From Microglena sp. YARC (taxonomy: Eukaryota > Chlorophyta > Chlorophyceae > Chlamydomonadales > Chlamydomonadaceae): a DNA stretch of 64,000 nucleotides. A program made the position numbers and the translations under genes. Location: positions 40,857,183 to 40,921,182 of the forward strand of contig CM039465.1 in the NCBI GenBank assembly GCA_022414725.1, in the 5' to 3' direction. Below the pieces are notes generated by a model. The model had not been told where the DNA came from. It did not search any database and worked only from the letters and a program-made list of their open reading frames with translations. Positions 33,500-44,096 of this stretch are shown one piece after another (positions within the stretch are counted from its first letter, which is position 1; every line of letters begins with the position of its first letter).

Positions 33500-34945
33500 A
33501 GGAGGAGGGGGGGGGGGGGGACGTGTGTGGGTCCAGTTTCTTGACTAAATGATCAGTGATTTTGCTGCAAGTCAACGAAAAATGTAATGCTGAATAACTG
33601 ATCTGACAGAATCTACTTTCTCTGTTTTGGAATCGGACGGCACGATTTATCTAAATTTGTGTTGACCGTAACAATGTTGTATCTGCACCAATGAGGGCGC
33701 AAATTAAAATAAGCCCGATTAAGCTGCATCCAAGCCCCACTGATTTTTCTCTCAATCAAGGAAAATTCACAAATCCTTAACCGCATGAGACACGCGAGGC
33801 AAACTTAAGAAACCCACCATGAAATCGAGGCAAATCACACATAAATGGACGTGTGTTAAATTGGCGCGCGCTGCCTACGCCTGCCGTCTGGATCCATGCC
33901 GCCTTGAGCATTCAGTATCGAGTGTGTTTCAGAAAGTCTTTTTCAGTCCGTTGAAAACTAGCACCCCTTCAATGACGAAAGCCCAAAAGGCGCAAGGTCG
34001 TGAATAATCGGATGTTTGTACCGGTACTATTAATCGGCCTTACTCCGCCGTAGTAACACCAGCAAAAATATGCATAATCCAGGACTAAAGATAATGTAAT
34101 ATGGTACCGGTAGTCTGGCTACCGTCCTTGGATGGTTTTATGCCTCTTCGTATAGACTCAACTACTCCAGGTCATCCTGTCAGACGAATAAAAAACGTTG
34201 CGTCAACATGAGAACTAACCGCTAGTGACGGCATGGTTGTATTTGTCAATTTGAAATCGAATCGCAATCAAAATTTGAAAGGCTGTCCACGCATGGGGCG
34301 GTAGTATCTCCTCGAAACGAATCTCCTCGAATCATTTGAATGCATTGTGGATAACTAGAATCGAGAGATAATCGACTTGAATCCTGACTGTAATTAAGTA
34401 TATAGTTAGCTAGACATGTGTCCGTACAATTTAATATTTGGGGGGTGAAGAATCAATATAGCATGGCATGGCATGGCATTATTATTAAGGGCGCCTGGTG
34501 GCGCGTCCCGAATGAAATAAATTGAATACTTTATTCAGGGTCCAGACCGGGGTAGAAAAGGCATGACCGCATTCTTCAGGTCACACAAGTGCAATGCTCT
34601 CGGCCACCTGCTGTGGCTTCCTGACAGCAGCCGCAGGTCAGGGTGAAGCCTTCTGGGCTAATGCACAACAGGCTTACTTGCTCCCGCTGTGACATCCTGG
34701 TACTCTGGCATGCAGCTCTATGTGTGTATGTGTATGTGTGTGTGTGTGCGTATATATATTTTCATGAACGTCAAGTAAAGATTTGATGCCGTAAATTTGA
34801 GTATGACAGTTGCCGAGTCCAAGTTGATAGTTGCTGAGTGTAACGACAGTTGAGTTGGTCATCTCCTTATCTGGTTCCGTAAATATTCATGCTTCAGATC
34901 TCTCGCCATTCTCGCTTTAGCAATCTTCAGCAAGATTTTAAACAA
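33500..34945. other. No gene seen; mixed unique and simple sequence
   Basis: Contains G-runs near 33510, a TG/TA run at 34726-34760 and the segment 34250-34370 (AAAATTTGAAAGGCTGTCCA, GCATGGGGCGG), which is repeated at 36425-36500. No exon signal passed inspection. Confidence 0.5.
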
Positions 34946-34949
34946 GTTA

Positions 34950-35162
34950 TATGCAGCGTCGCATGCAAAGCTAAAAAATGACGGAGAGTGATCGCGAGGG
35001 AGCGACAGCTGGCAACGGAAGCGAGTTAGTTACGAGGCCGTTGGCTGATGTGTCAGGCTTTGTCTCGGTCAGACGGTCGGACACACAGACGGACAAATGG
35101 GTAACCCTTAAACCCTGGGGGCTCCCACCCCCTTGAAGAGCGAGGGGGCTCCGCCAAAATGT
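34950..35162 (+). repeat. Dispersed ~215-bp repeat, copy 1
   Basis: Shares GCAGCGTCGC, ACGGAGAGTG, GGCAACGGAA, GTGTCAGGCTT, CGGACACACAGACGGACAA and a terminal GGGGGCTCC...GGGGGCTCCGCCAAAA block with 50290-50530 and 52225-52440, all on the same strand. The ends contain a GC-rich inverted repeat. Class unknown. Confidence 0.8.
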
Positions 35163-35499
35163 CCCTTTCACCCTGCCCCCTGAGATCTCTTTACCAAACT
35201 ATCAAGGCCGTGCATCATCTTCAACTTGATTACATATCCCTAGCTAGCAACTTTCTATCCCAAATCATCACCAATCTAGCCTCTACTTCTTCCATGGCAA
35301 GCAATGTCTGGGAACCCCCATTATGTATTTATTCGAGGTAGATGATAATACATAGCTCTTCTCCAACTACCAACTAAAGGGACTGATGCTAGCCCCTAAC
35401 TGCCTTAACTCCTCTATCCGGTTATCGATTCACCCCCTGTCCTTGACTCATCTAACATGCTTGCCAACACCGGTATCCAAGTACCTCCAGAGGACTCCA

Positions 35500-36245
35500 T
35501 GGCTCTTCACATGGCCATGCAATGATGCCCCAGCCAACCCACAGGTGGAACAAGCTCGCTGCATAGATCCCCAATGAAAGATGTGGCCAGTCTCTCCCTC
35601 ATGTATCCCCAAAGATCCCAGTCACCTCTCCAACATATGGGTAATTGCTGACGAGTTGTAGGGTGCCTCACTAAAGGCATGCTTGTTAGGAGCCATTGGT
35701 TGAAAGATGAACTTAGACATGCCATCCCCAGGAAAGTCATAGTTGTTGCAAGGGTTGGCTGCAACAGTCATAGCGTTGTACGGCCCTCGTAGTACGAGTG
35801 ACTGCATTAAACACGACAGATGTCCCACTGCACAAGCGACAGCAGAAGGAACTGACCACAAACGCTCGTCCTGCCCCACAGATGATGCTCCATGTTCCCA
35901 AATATAGTACTCTTCGAATATAGTACTCTTCGAAAACCAAGACCTCCTCAGGTCTGGTAACCATAGGTGTATTAGGATGAGCAGGAGGCAACGACCCCAA
36001 CCACCAATGAAATTCCTCCCCAATAGCGCGGGTCCGCATGGCAGTACTTTCTGTCACTGACTGCTCTATAACATTCAATGCATTCCGTTGCGCTCCCTCA
36101 TACATGCTAGCTGCAGCCGCTGAAACATAACTTCTCTTAATGCCTCGCTCACGCGCATCAGACGCTCATCCACATAGTGTCATAGGAAACCAGCAAAAGG
36201 AGCTCTGCCTATCTGCCTAAATCCCTCACGTCCTGCAATTCACAA
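35500..36245 (-). pseudogene. Decayed protein-coding sequence, unknown family
   Basis: Minus-strand frames interleave to give consistent protein-like text: ERLMRVSEALREVMFQRLQL, EEFHWWLGSLPPAHPNTPMV, TRPEEVLVFEEYYI, GPYNAMTVAANPCNNYDFPG, MSKFIFQPMAPNKHAF and RDWDLWGYMRERLATSFIGD. Several frameshifts and stops interrupt it. The style suggests a dead transposon protein or retrocopy, but I do not recognise the family. Confidence 0.45.
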
Positions 36246-36424
36246 AAAGAATTAAATTAATTCATCCATACACGCTTAGAATCTACACTTCTACCAACGC
36301 GCGCTACCCAGCTTGCGGGCTTGATTAGGGTACATGCCTAACAGTACCTTTATCACTGCCCAAAAGCCAAAGATGAACGCCCCGTTGGCGATCGCAGTTG
36401 ATAGGTCTCATGACATTCAAGCAC

Positions 36425-36745
36425 TTGTCAAATTGAAATTGAATCGTAATCAAGATTTGAAAGGCTGTGCACGCATGGGGCGGGAGTATATCCTCAACTT
36501 GAATCTCCTTGAATCTACTCAAATCATGTGACTTGAATCTACTCAAATCATGTGACTTGAATCTACTCAAATCATGTGACTTGAATCTACTCAAATCGAA
36601 TGCGAATGATCATGCGAATTGAATCTACTCAAATCATGTGACTTGAATCTACTCAAATCGAATGCGAATGATCATGCGAATTGAATCTACTCAAATCATG
36701 TGACTTGAATCTCCTTGAATCTACTCAAATCATGTGATAACATTC
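36425..36745. repeat. 24-bp minisatellite (TTGAATCTACTCAAATCATG)
   Basis: After a segment shared with 34250-34330, units of TTGAATCTACTCAAATCATG plus TGAC repeat about nine times. Some are swapped for a longer variant containing AAATCGAATGCGAATGATCA. The 34.3-kb relative lacks the expansion. Confidence 0.85.
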
Positions 36746-36984
36746 TGGATGACTATAATTAATATAACAGAATGAGAGCTCTCAGTCTACTCGAGTCTGA
36801 GACGTTATACCGGTATAATATCGAGTATTAAAAGGGTTGAATATCTCCAGGGTGTATGTAAGTCAAGAACAAATGCCAAGCTATACTGCGCCAATAAATC
36901 AGATGACAATCGAGTGCATTGGCGCAATTAACCTTGACAACACAAAATAGGTCGACTCCATGAGCCAAAGTGGAGCGTCTACTG

Positions 36985-37220
36985 AGGATATGGAAATCAG
37001 GTTAATTCCCGTGTGTATTTTGAAGATACTGGGGCGAAGGTGGAGCAACATGGGACCACGTCTGCCAAGGATTTGGGATCCAGGTTTACTCCCAGAGGGT
37101 CATAGGTGTTTTGGGAAGCTAGGGCGAAGGTGGCAAAACCTGGGACCACGTCTACGCCGGACGCGAATGTGTTTGTATGTTACAGCAATACTGCTGCTGC
37201 TGCTGCTGCTGCTGCTGTTG
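36985..37220. repeat. ~106-bp duplication and (CTG)n tract
   Basis: GGGGCGAAGGTGGAGCAACA / GGGCGAAGGTGGCAAAACCT and GGGACCACGTCT occur twice about 106 bp apart. A CTG run of about nine units lies at 37190-37216, followed by TTG/GGTGTTGG-rich sequence to 37330. Confidence 0.7.
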
Positions 37221-37630
37221 AAGTTGTGTTGGTGGGGTTTTTGGTGGTTGGTGGTATTGGTGTTTGTGTTGGTGTTGGTGACTTGGTGTTTGTGTGTGTA
37301 CGTGTTGGCGACTTGGTGTTGGTGGATGAAGAGGGGGCGGGGGAGGAGGAGAAAGCGGCGACCTGGCTTCCTCTTTGGACATTGTTAATCAAAGCATCAC
37401 GATAAGGACACATCCAAACAAGCAATCTTCTTGTGCACGAGGCCACACCTAGGGTCGGTCACCTATCAGCCCTTCATCTACTTTATCCAACTCAGATCCC
37501 TCGATGGGCTCTGCCGATTAAATGCAAAAACTGCATATTTGAACATCAGCAACCAAAGTATCACAATGCAAGGAACACAGACACCTATGCACTACTCAAA
37601 TGAATGCTTCCCAAGGTGCTCCAGTTGGTG

Positions 37631-37748
<118 letters not shown>

Positions 37749-37821
37749 TTCTGCATTCCAACATTCCAGGGGTAGCCAAATAGTTCAAAGGGAGTTCCGG
37801 CATGGGTTTGTGTCACTCACC

Positions 37822-38130
37822 AGATCCCTCTTGTCCTGGCCCACGATGATAATGTGCTTGATAAAAGGGGAACACATGATCTGTCTTCAATGGGTTCCGG
37901 CTCATCGCTACATCTGTGTGTTTGTTTGCTTTAAGCTTAGAGGGTTATTGTATGGCTTTGGGTCGCTCACCACGGGTTCGGGTATGTGTCACTCTCAAAG
38001 CTCAGGCATAGAGGGTTAGGGTGTAGATTTAGGTCACTCATCATGGGTCAGGGTATGTGTTTGTGTCACTAATTAGGTCTCTCCTGTCCTGGCCCACGAT
38101 GATGATGTCCTTGCTGATGGGGATAGGGTT
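37822..38130 (-). pseudogene. Two degenerate copies of the candidate exon at 38264-38354
   Basis: The copy at about 37822-37917 keeps an acceptor (CACAG|ATGTAG), FIKHIIIVGQDKRDL and a GTGAGTG donor but is frameshifted in its first half. The copy at about 38078-38115 keeps only ISKDIIIVGQDRRDL and has lost its GT. A GAT/CAG simple repeat separates this one from the better copy. Confidence 0.65.
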
Positions 38131-38164
38131 AGGTCATGGATCTGTGTCACTCAAAATGTAATCA

Positions 38165-38198
38165 TTATCAGCACCATCAGCAGCATCATCATCATCAG

Positions 38199-38256
<58 letters not shown>
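38165..38256. repeat. CAT/CAG trinucleotide repeats
   Basis: An ATCATCAGCA-type tract passes into about 16 CAG units ending directly at the splice donor of the candidate exon, so the sense intron starts GTGAGTTGCTGCTGCTG. Confidence 0.95.
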
Positions 38257-38259
<3 letters not shown>

Positions 38260-38263
38260 TCAC

Positions 38264-38354
38264 CAGGTTTCTCTTGTACTGACCGGCGATGATGTGCTTG
38301 GTGACAGGGGAACTCATGATCTTGCTCTCCATGGGTTCCAGCTCAACGTTACAT
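38264..38354 (-). CDS. Candidate coding exon of an unidentified gene
   Basis: 91 nt with acceptor AACACAG and donor GTGAGT. It is open in one frame from the second base: CNVELEPMESKIMSSPVTKH then IIAGQYKRNL. Two diverged partial copies downstream in sense keep the KHII-x-GQ core, which supports real coding ancestry. It could be an upstream exon of the vWA/alpha-kinase gene or a separate gene. No family recognised. Confidence 0.55.
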
Positions 38355-38359
38355 CTGTG

Positions 38360-39169
38360 TTATTGGGGGCAGGGGGGCGTGTGGGCAGGGGGATGGAAGC
38401 ATGCAAGGGTGTGGGGTAGATGGGGGAGGGGGGCAATGGTGTGTGTCGGGGGTGGGGTGGGGTGGGGGATGGAGGCATGCAAGTGTGTGGAAAATATGGA
38501 GTCAGGGGCGCAGCAAGCGGGGTGTGTGTGGGCAGGGGAATGGATGCATGGGAGCGTGTGGAGTATATGGGGTCAGGGGGTCAGGGGGATGGAGGCATGC
38601 AAGGGTGTGGAATAGATGGGTGGAGGGGGCAATAGTGTGTGTGTGTGGTGGTGGTGTGGTGTGTGTGTGGGGGGGGGGGGGGGGGGCAGGGGAATGGAAG
38701 CATGCGAGGTTGTGGAAAATATGGGGGCAGGGGGGCACTGGGGCAGCAAGGCGGGGTGTGTGTGGACAGGGGAATGGAGGCATGGGAGCATGTGGAATAT
38801 ATGGGGGGAGGGGGAGGGGGGCATGCAAGGGGGTGGAAAGATGGGTGGAGGGAGCAATGGGGCGTGTGTGGGGAGGGATGGAGGAATGCGAGGGTGTGGA
38901 AAAGAAGGGGGCAGGGGGGTAGTAAGGCGGGTTGTGTGTGGACAGGGGAATGGAGGCATGTGATGGAGTGAAAAGGATGGTGGAGGGGAGCAATGGGGCA
39001 TGTGTGGGGAGGGGGGGGAGGGGAATGGAGGAATGCGGGTGTGTGGAAAAGATGGGGCAGGGGGCAGTGAGGCGGGTTGTGTGTGGACAGGGGAATGGAG
39101 GCATGGGAGCGTGTGGAGTATATGGGGGCAAGGGGGACTGGTGTTCGGACTGGACCAGGGCAGGGCGGG

Positions 39170-39213
<44 letters not shown>
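38360..39213. repeat. G-rich minisatellite ending in a 41-G run
   Basis: Imperfect units built on GGGGAATGGAGGCATG, GAGCGTGTGGAGTATATGGG and GTGTGTGTGGGGAGG fill about 0.8 kb. The stretch ends in 41 consecutive G (39173-39213). Many open frames here reflect the absence of stops in G-rich sequence. Strong quadruplex potential on the plus strand. Confidence 0.9.
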
Positions 39214-39215
<2 letters not shown>

Positions 39216-40823
39216 CCAAGGGGGGGACCCGGACGTCATCGGGTCGTTTCCGGGTCCGGGACCCATCATCTAGTTTCTCCATCAAAACGCCGATGGAAAT
39301 GAAAAACGGCAAAGGCGCGGCTCAGGAACGTGGCACTGCGGTAAGAATATAGTTGCGAACGTGATCTCTTATCGCGAGCCGCGTCGTTCGTCAGTCTCGC
39401 CAGAGGGGTCTCGCATTGATCATTTGTGGCGGACAGCCCGGGACAGCCCCTGAAACAGCCCCGGGAAGGTCCTAGGCCCCCCCGGGTACCCTCCGAGCGG
39501 CACTTGTACGGGAGCTGCAACGGCACTAGTACGGGAGAAGCTGGTTCGAGAATGAGGAACTGTACGTGCTGTCGTGCTTCGAGCACTCCTTCACTTTTGT
39601 ACAGACCTGGTACAGACCTGGTACAGACCACCATTTTTATTTTCAGATGGAAAGGAGTGAGAAGCTTCCATGCTACGGCCAGCTCCTCAGATTTACCCCT
39701 ACCTTCACGCCATCACTTACCATGTAACTTGCCTCCATGCGCGCTTGGACCGCGGGTGGTGGAACTCCTGAAAGGTGGTGATCTAGAGACAGGGAATAAT
39801 ATCGGGGAGCAGCGAGATTAGAGCGGTAGCAGGAGTGGGAAGAATCCATACTCAGAACCGAGCTCAGAACTATATACAATGGGCCGCGCCACTCGGCCCT
39901 CCAAATCCTTCTGACGTCATGTTACCTCAGCACCGCTCCGAAACCGCCCGTCACTTGCGACTCGTATGAATCTGAAAAACAACTATGGGTTTTATATAAA
40001 ACCCACAGTCTGCGTGAAACGACTCATACCAAAGCCTATCCGCCTGCTTTGACTCGCTTCCGCCCACCCACCCCCCTCAACCTAAGCACCCGCAAGCTGT
40101 GGTCTGAAGACGCGAGCGACCATTACGCCCCACCACAAGACAGTCCACATACACACAGGCAAGGTTCGCCGTAGCACCAAACATGTAGTGAGACTACCTT
40201 TTGCTATACGACCCATGGCATGGGGTAACACCGCCCCAACGCCACTGCTCAATAAAAGAACGGGCAGAGGCAAATGCGTATAGCCCGCAGCGCAATTTAG
40301 TGACAACTGCCAGTGACAAACGCCAACTCGGCTGCATGGACGGTTTCAATTCGTAAAACGTATCGCAGTCTTCGGCACTCACTCACTTATCGCACTCACT
40401 CATCGTAGCAGCATATCACTCACCCTCTATGTATTCTCAAATAACAGGAGAGAGCGCAACCTAGTCAAGAATCCCTACCAAAGAACAGCCGAGACCTACC
40501 CGACCCGAGTCCGAGCTAACAGCCGAGACCAGAGACCCTGACCGAGACCACACCCTTTCCGACATGCCTGTCTGAATTAACTGAAATGGCACATGGTTTT
40601 CAGCCAAATAAGGGCTGCTCGCCGTCTTCCAAGCCCCCCCGGCCCCCCCCACTGGGCCCCACCCACCACCACCACCACCACCCACACACACCACCACCAC
40701 CACCACACACCACGTGCGATACCCACGAAAACTAAGCGGATTCGAAGTTTCGAACCCCTCGCCCCATCGACATGCCTTGACCACTTCGCTTTCTTGTCGT
40801 GCTCGCAGGTCGAAGTACCCATC
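39214..40823. other. Intergenic; possible promoter region of the plus-strand gene
   Basis: Mixed sequence without a supported exon. Minus- and plus-strand frames near 39270-39820 read like low-complexity or chance ORFs. A CCACC-rich stretch lies at 40635-40710. A 20-bp perfect palindrome with a TATA core is listed separately. Confidence 0.45.
39986..40005. promoter_or_regulatory. 20-bp perfect palindrome with TATATAAA core
   Basis: TGGGTTTTATATAAAACCCA is its own reverse complement. It contains a TATA-box-like TATATAAA about 830 bp upstream of the plus-strand start codon. That distance is long for a core promoter, so a regulatory role is speculative. Confidence 0.35.
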
Positions 40824-42434
40824 ATGTCTGCTGAACGCGAAGTCGCTGTCGAGGCTGTCGGAATTGAGATGGCCGACATAGAGCAAAGGACCAGCGCCTC
40901 AGGCGCCAACGGATGTAACGGTGGCTCCAGTGATGGTGAGCAAGCTTGCTTTGAAGACAGTCTCGACCATATGTTTTGATCTGCGGTGTTCATTACTTGA
41001 AGTTGAAGTTGAACTTGTTTTCATGGCTCCAGACATTAGTTTGGCTGCACGTTATCTTAGGCTGTAACATAAACAATTGAATTATGTTGTTTATGTTTTG
41101 TGGTGTTGGTAAGTCCCCCTTGACTCAAGTTGAGGGCGTATCAGGATTCCTGTCTGTTGCCCAGATGTGTTTCCTTTTCAAGGAGGATTTTCGCCTCCAG
41201 GGGTGGGTCTCCCTATTCTAGCCCTAGACTCAAAAGATTAGATGTGATATGAGGAGTTCCTCCCACCGTATACTGTTACCAACACCAACACAACAGCAGT
41301 GAGAAGCAGACTATTGAGTCGCTGTGTGTACGTACGCATTTATGTATGCTAAACTGGAGCAGCTCAGGAACCACTCATCTTTGTTAGGATCCCATGCACT
41401 GCCCACCGTGTATTGTTCTGCTTGTTTAAATGTATGTTTGTTACAGCCCAGTTTGTTTTGCCTAAATCCTTCTTGTGAGGGCGCTACATTGGCCCTAGAC
41501 TCTAATGATTAGATGTGATGTGGCAATTAGCAATACACTTGGCGAATAGGACTGCCCTCCCTCTGCACTCCACTTATATGGTATGCTGCCTTAGACTCAA
41601 TTAGATCCAGTGAACCAAGAATCTTGCACCAGGCTGCAAACACTGGATCTGGGCGAGTCCTTGAAGTTGAGCACATCGCTCCTACTCTTTTGCAGGAGTG
41701 GCAACGCCATTCAAACTGAATCCTTGAAGTCGCTGTTTTGTGTCGGGTGACCCACCTCCTAGGGTGACGTACCTTTCACAACTAAAAACAAATGTAACCT
41801 CCACCGAGTATGTTTGTGTTCCCTGTAAAGAGCTAAATTGTTCTGTTATTATAGGGGAGGAGAAGGGATTAGTTTGACATCTTCCCAACCACAATGCCCC
41901 CACACCTCCCCTCCCCACTCCATCCCTCCTCCTCTTCTCCCCCCACCACCCTTCCTCCCCCCCACCACCCACACACCCACCCCACCCACCCACCACCCAC
42001 CCACTCCACCCACCCATCCACCCACAATGTAAAATTCTCCAAATGCCACATGCATTTACAATGTGACAGGAATCTGCATAGCACGAACTCCGGGGGGGCG
42101 TTGATTACAACTTATTGGGGTGCAAACGCGAGATACTCATCACATACCTGAACCCTACCTCCTCCATCAATCCCCTGCCCCTTCAGGCCGATCCTCTGAC
42201 TCTGGGGTACCCATGCTTCAACCCATGCTTGGGGTACCCATGCTTGGGGGAACTATGCTTGGGGTACCCATGCTTCAACAAGGTGCCCCAGCCCCAGCCC
42301 GCCTCAAGTTTGGAGGCAAGCCCATGAAGATTGAGACTGTCACTCTTTCTGGAGGCTTGAAGATGTTTGAGGCTAGGTCAGCTCACTCCAGTCGAATTGC
42401 TGAGGCCCACCTGTGCTGGCTGAGGGGCCGATAA
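40824..42434 (+). CDS. Two-exon small protein with GVPML repeats, unknown function
   Basis: Exon 1 (40824-40935) starts at ATG and reads MSAEREVAVEAVGIEMADIE, then an SAS/NG/GGSS-rich stretch. Its donor is G|GTGAGC. A pyrimidine-rich acceptor (CCCCTTCAG at 42186) opens exon 2 in the matching phase (G|GC). Exon 2 reads RSSDSGVPMLQP, three more PML/TML repeats, QQGAPAPARLKFGG, KPMKIETVTLSGGLKMFEAR and a TAA at 42432-42434. The product would be about 120 residues. The PML repeats come from tandem CCCATGCTTGGGGTA units. It could instead be the 5' end of a longer gene if a later GT is used as donor. Function unknown. Confidence 0.55.
40936..42186 (+). other. Intron with dispersed-repeat fragments
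   Basis: Holds a duplicated CCCTAGACTC...GATTAGATGTGAT segment (about 41221 and 41493). It also holds a repeat at 41675-41790 (CCTACTCTTTTG, GAGTGGCAAC, CCATTCAAACTGAATCC), which recurs at 52130-52230, and a CCACCCA-rich run (41885-42030). Confidence 0.55.
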
Positions 42435-43254
42435 GTATCTGTGGCTCAAAGCTTTTCTTTTCAGCTTTTATCAGCAGCTCCTAGGTGGCTCCCTGAGGCA
42501 GCCACAGTGCTACACCCCAATATTTCAGCAATTATGGACAGCTGATGATTGTGCCAGGTTCAAGATTGCGTTAGGTTTAGCTGTTCAGCCAGTCAGGGGG
42601 GCTGCCTAGAAGCTGGTGCTCGTAGATTGTGCCTAGAACGAAGCTGCTACGCGGCGTGACGTTGCGGGGGCCAGCCCGTTTGCTTTCACTGGGGGCAACC
42701 ACCAAGGTGTAGGGTTACTCACCAGGGGCATTCAAAGCGCGCGCTTTTGCGCTTTTGAGCGCTGACTTTTTGACCCACTCTGCGCTTAAAGCGCAGTTTT
42801 GTGCACCCCCCTGTGGGCGCAGCAAGCAATTTTTGCGCTTTTTGCACTGCAAAGCGCAGTTTTTTTGTTTTCAAGTGCGCTAAAGCGCTGGCCAATTTGG
42901 CCATTTGAAGTACCCCGTTACTCACATGAAAAACCCTGTGCTGACTCTCTTATTTAGTGAACAGCATTGTATTGCCAGTTGTACCTTGGCTTGGCATGCA
43001 ATTGGACATGTGTTGGCGGTGCAGGGTGGCGCTGTATGTTGTTTGGTGTTGTGATATTTTCCAGACGATACCCACCTTGTGCATTGTGAGTTTGTCACGT
43101 TGTTTGTTGCTTATTGTACTATTTACGGGGTTGATGTCCCACACACTCATTGCTACATTCTTTCTTCAATTGTTTTAAGCAACATACATAGTACTGTCTT
43201 CCTGATTTCCATCGTCCACTGTCCTTGAATCCTCAAGTTTCATTGGACTCGTTT
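42435..43254. other. Non-coding flank with GCGC-rich repeat copy 2
   Basis: The GCGC-rich family copy is at 42722-42920 with TGTGGGCGCAGCAAGCAA and AAGTGCGCTAAAGCGCTGGC. No exon seen. The LTR element begins at 43255 after CGTTT. Confidence 0.7.
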
Positions 43255-43474
43255 TGTTATTGTCCGTCGAGTCGGACACTGAGTTGGCATAGCGCACGCG
43301 TGGTCCTGTGGCTCCAGGACCCGGGTTGCCTGCCGCCGGGCCATAGGCTAGCTATGGCCCGCACGTGTCTTCGGAACCTTCCTGAAGACTTCCTTTTCTA
43401 TATAGCCGCACGAGTTGCGATGAAAAGCTATCTGCTCTTCAGTCTTCACTGTGTAACAACTCTATCGATTGAAA
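43255..43474 (+). repeat. 5' LTR
   Basis: 220 bp from TGTTATTG to GATTGAAA. It contains a TATA-like TTCTATATAGCC near 43400 that may serve as its promoter. Target-duplication copy CGTTT at 43250-43254. The following GGTTATCGGCCCGACC may be the primer-binding site, but no tRNA match was verified. Confidence 0.92.
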
Positions 43475-43829
43475 GGTTATCGGCCCGACCGCTACCCGCA
43501 GACAGCGCCCCTGCGCCCGTGCCAAGTGGATCTTCAGCCCTGCACAAGGTGACAGTTTTCCCTCAGACTAGCTCGACGGCTTGAGTACTGCTTTTGGCCC
43601 TGGATTGTCTACGTATTCACGTGAGAAATCTTACCTGCGCTGTCTCGCCTACTTCCCACACAACTCACCCGTTGTATCTACCATCCGCCACAGACGAAAC
43701 GTAGACGCAGTCCAGGAGTCTGAGTGGATCTTCGACGTGAGTTGCACACTCATCAGATCACACACAGCGTTGCGCAATCCCACAAGGATTGCTTGTGCCA
43801 CGGAGTATCAACCCTGCACACCCTCGAAG

Positions 43830-43830
<1 letters not shown>

Positions 43831-43864
<34 letters not shown>
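43831..43864. repeat. Run of 34 C in the element leader
   Basis: Uninterrupted C run between the 5' LTR and gag. Length from sequencing is likely to be unreliable. Confidence 0.9.
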
Positions 43865-44096
43865 TACCCTCTAATTCCGTCACCCATTCCCCACTTCCCG
43901 CTACTATCTCCACCATTACAGACCAACAAGACCCATTTGGTTCCCCCTTTGTTGTCAACACTCCATCACCTGTACCTCCGAACCGCACACCAAAGACTGA
44001 AGCCCGACAAGCTTCACACCCGGATTACCCACAGGCCGGTTTATTAACCCGGTGTGAAGACCAAGACCCCAAGACCCCAGCGCCGCGTCAGACACC

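Noticed and set aside
38401..39352. Gly/Val- or Pro-rich ORFs on both strands
   Set aside because: G-rich minisatellite lacking stops; all six frames are long, so none is informative.
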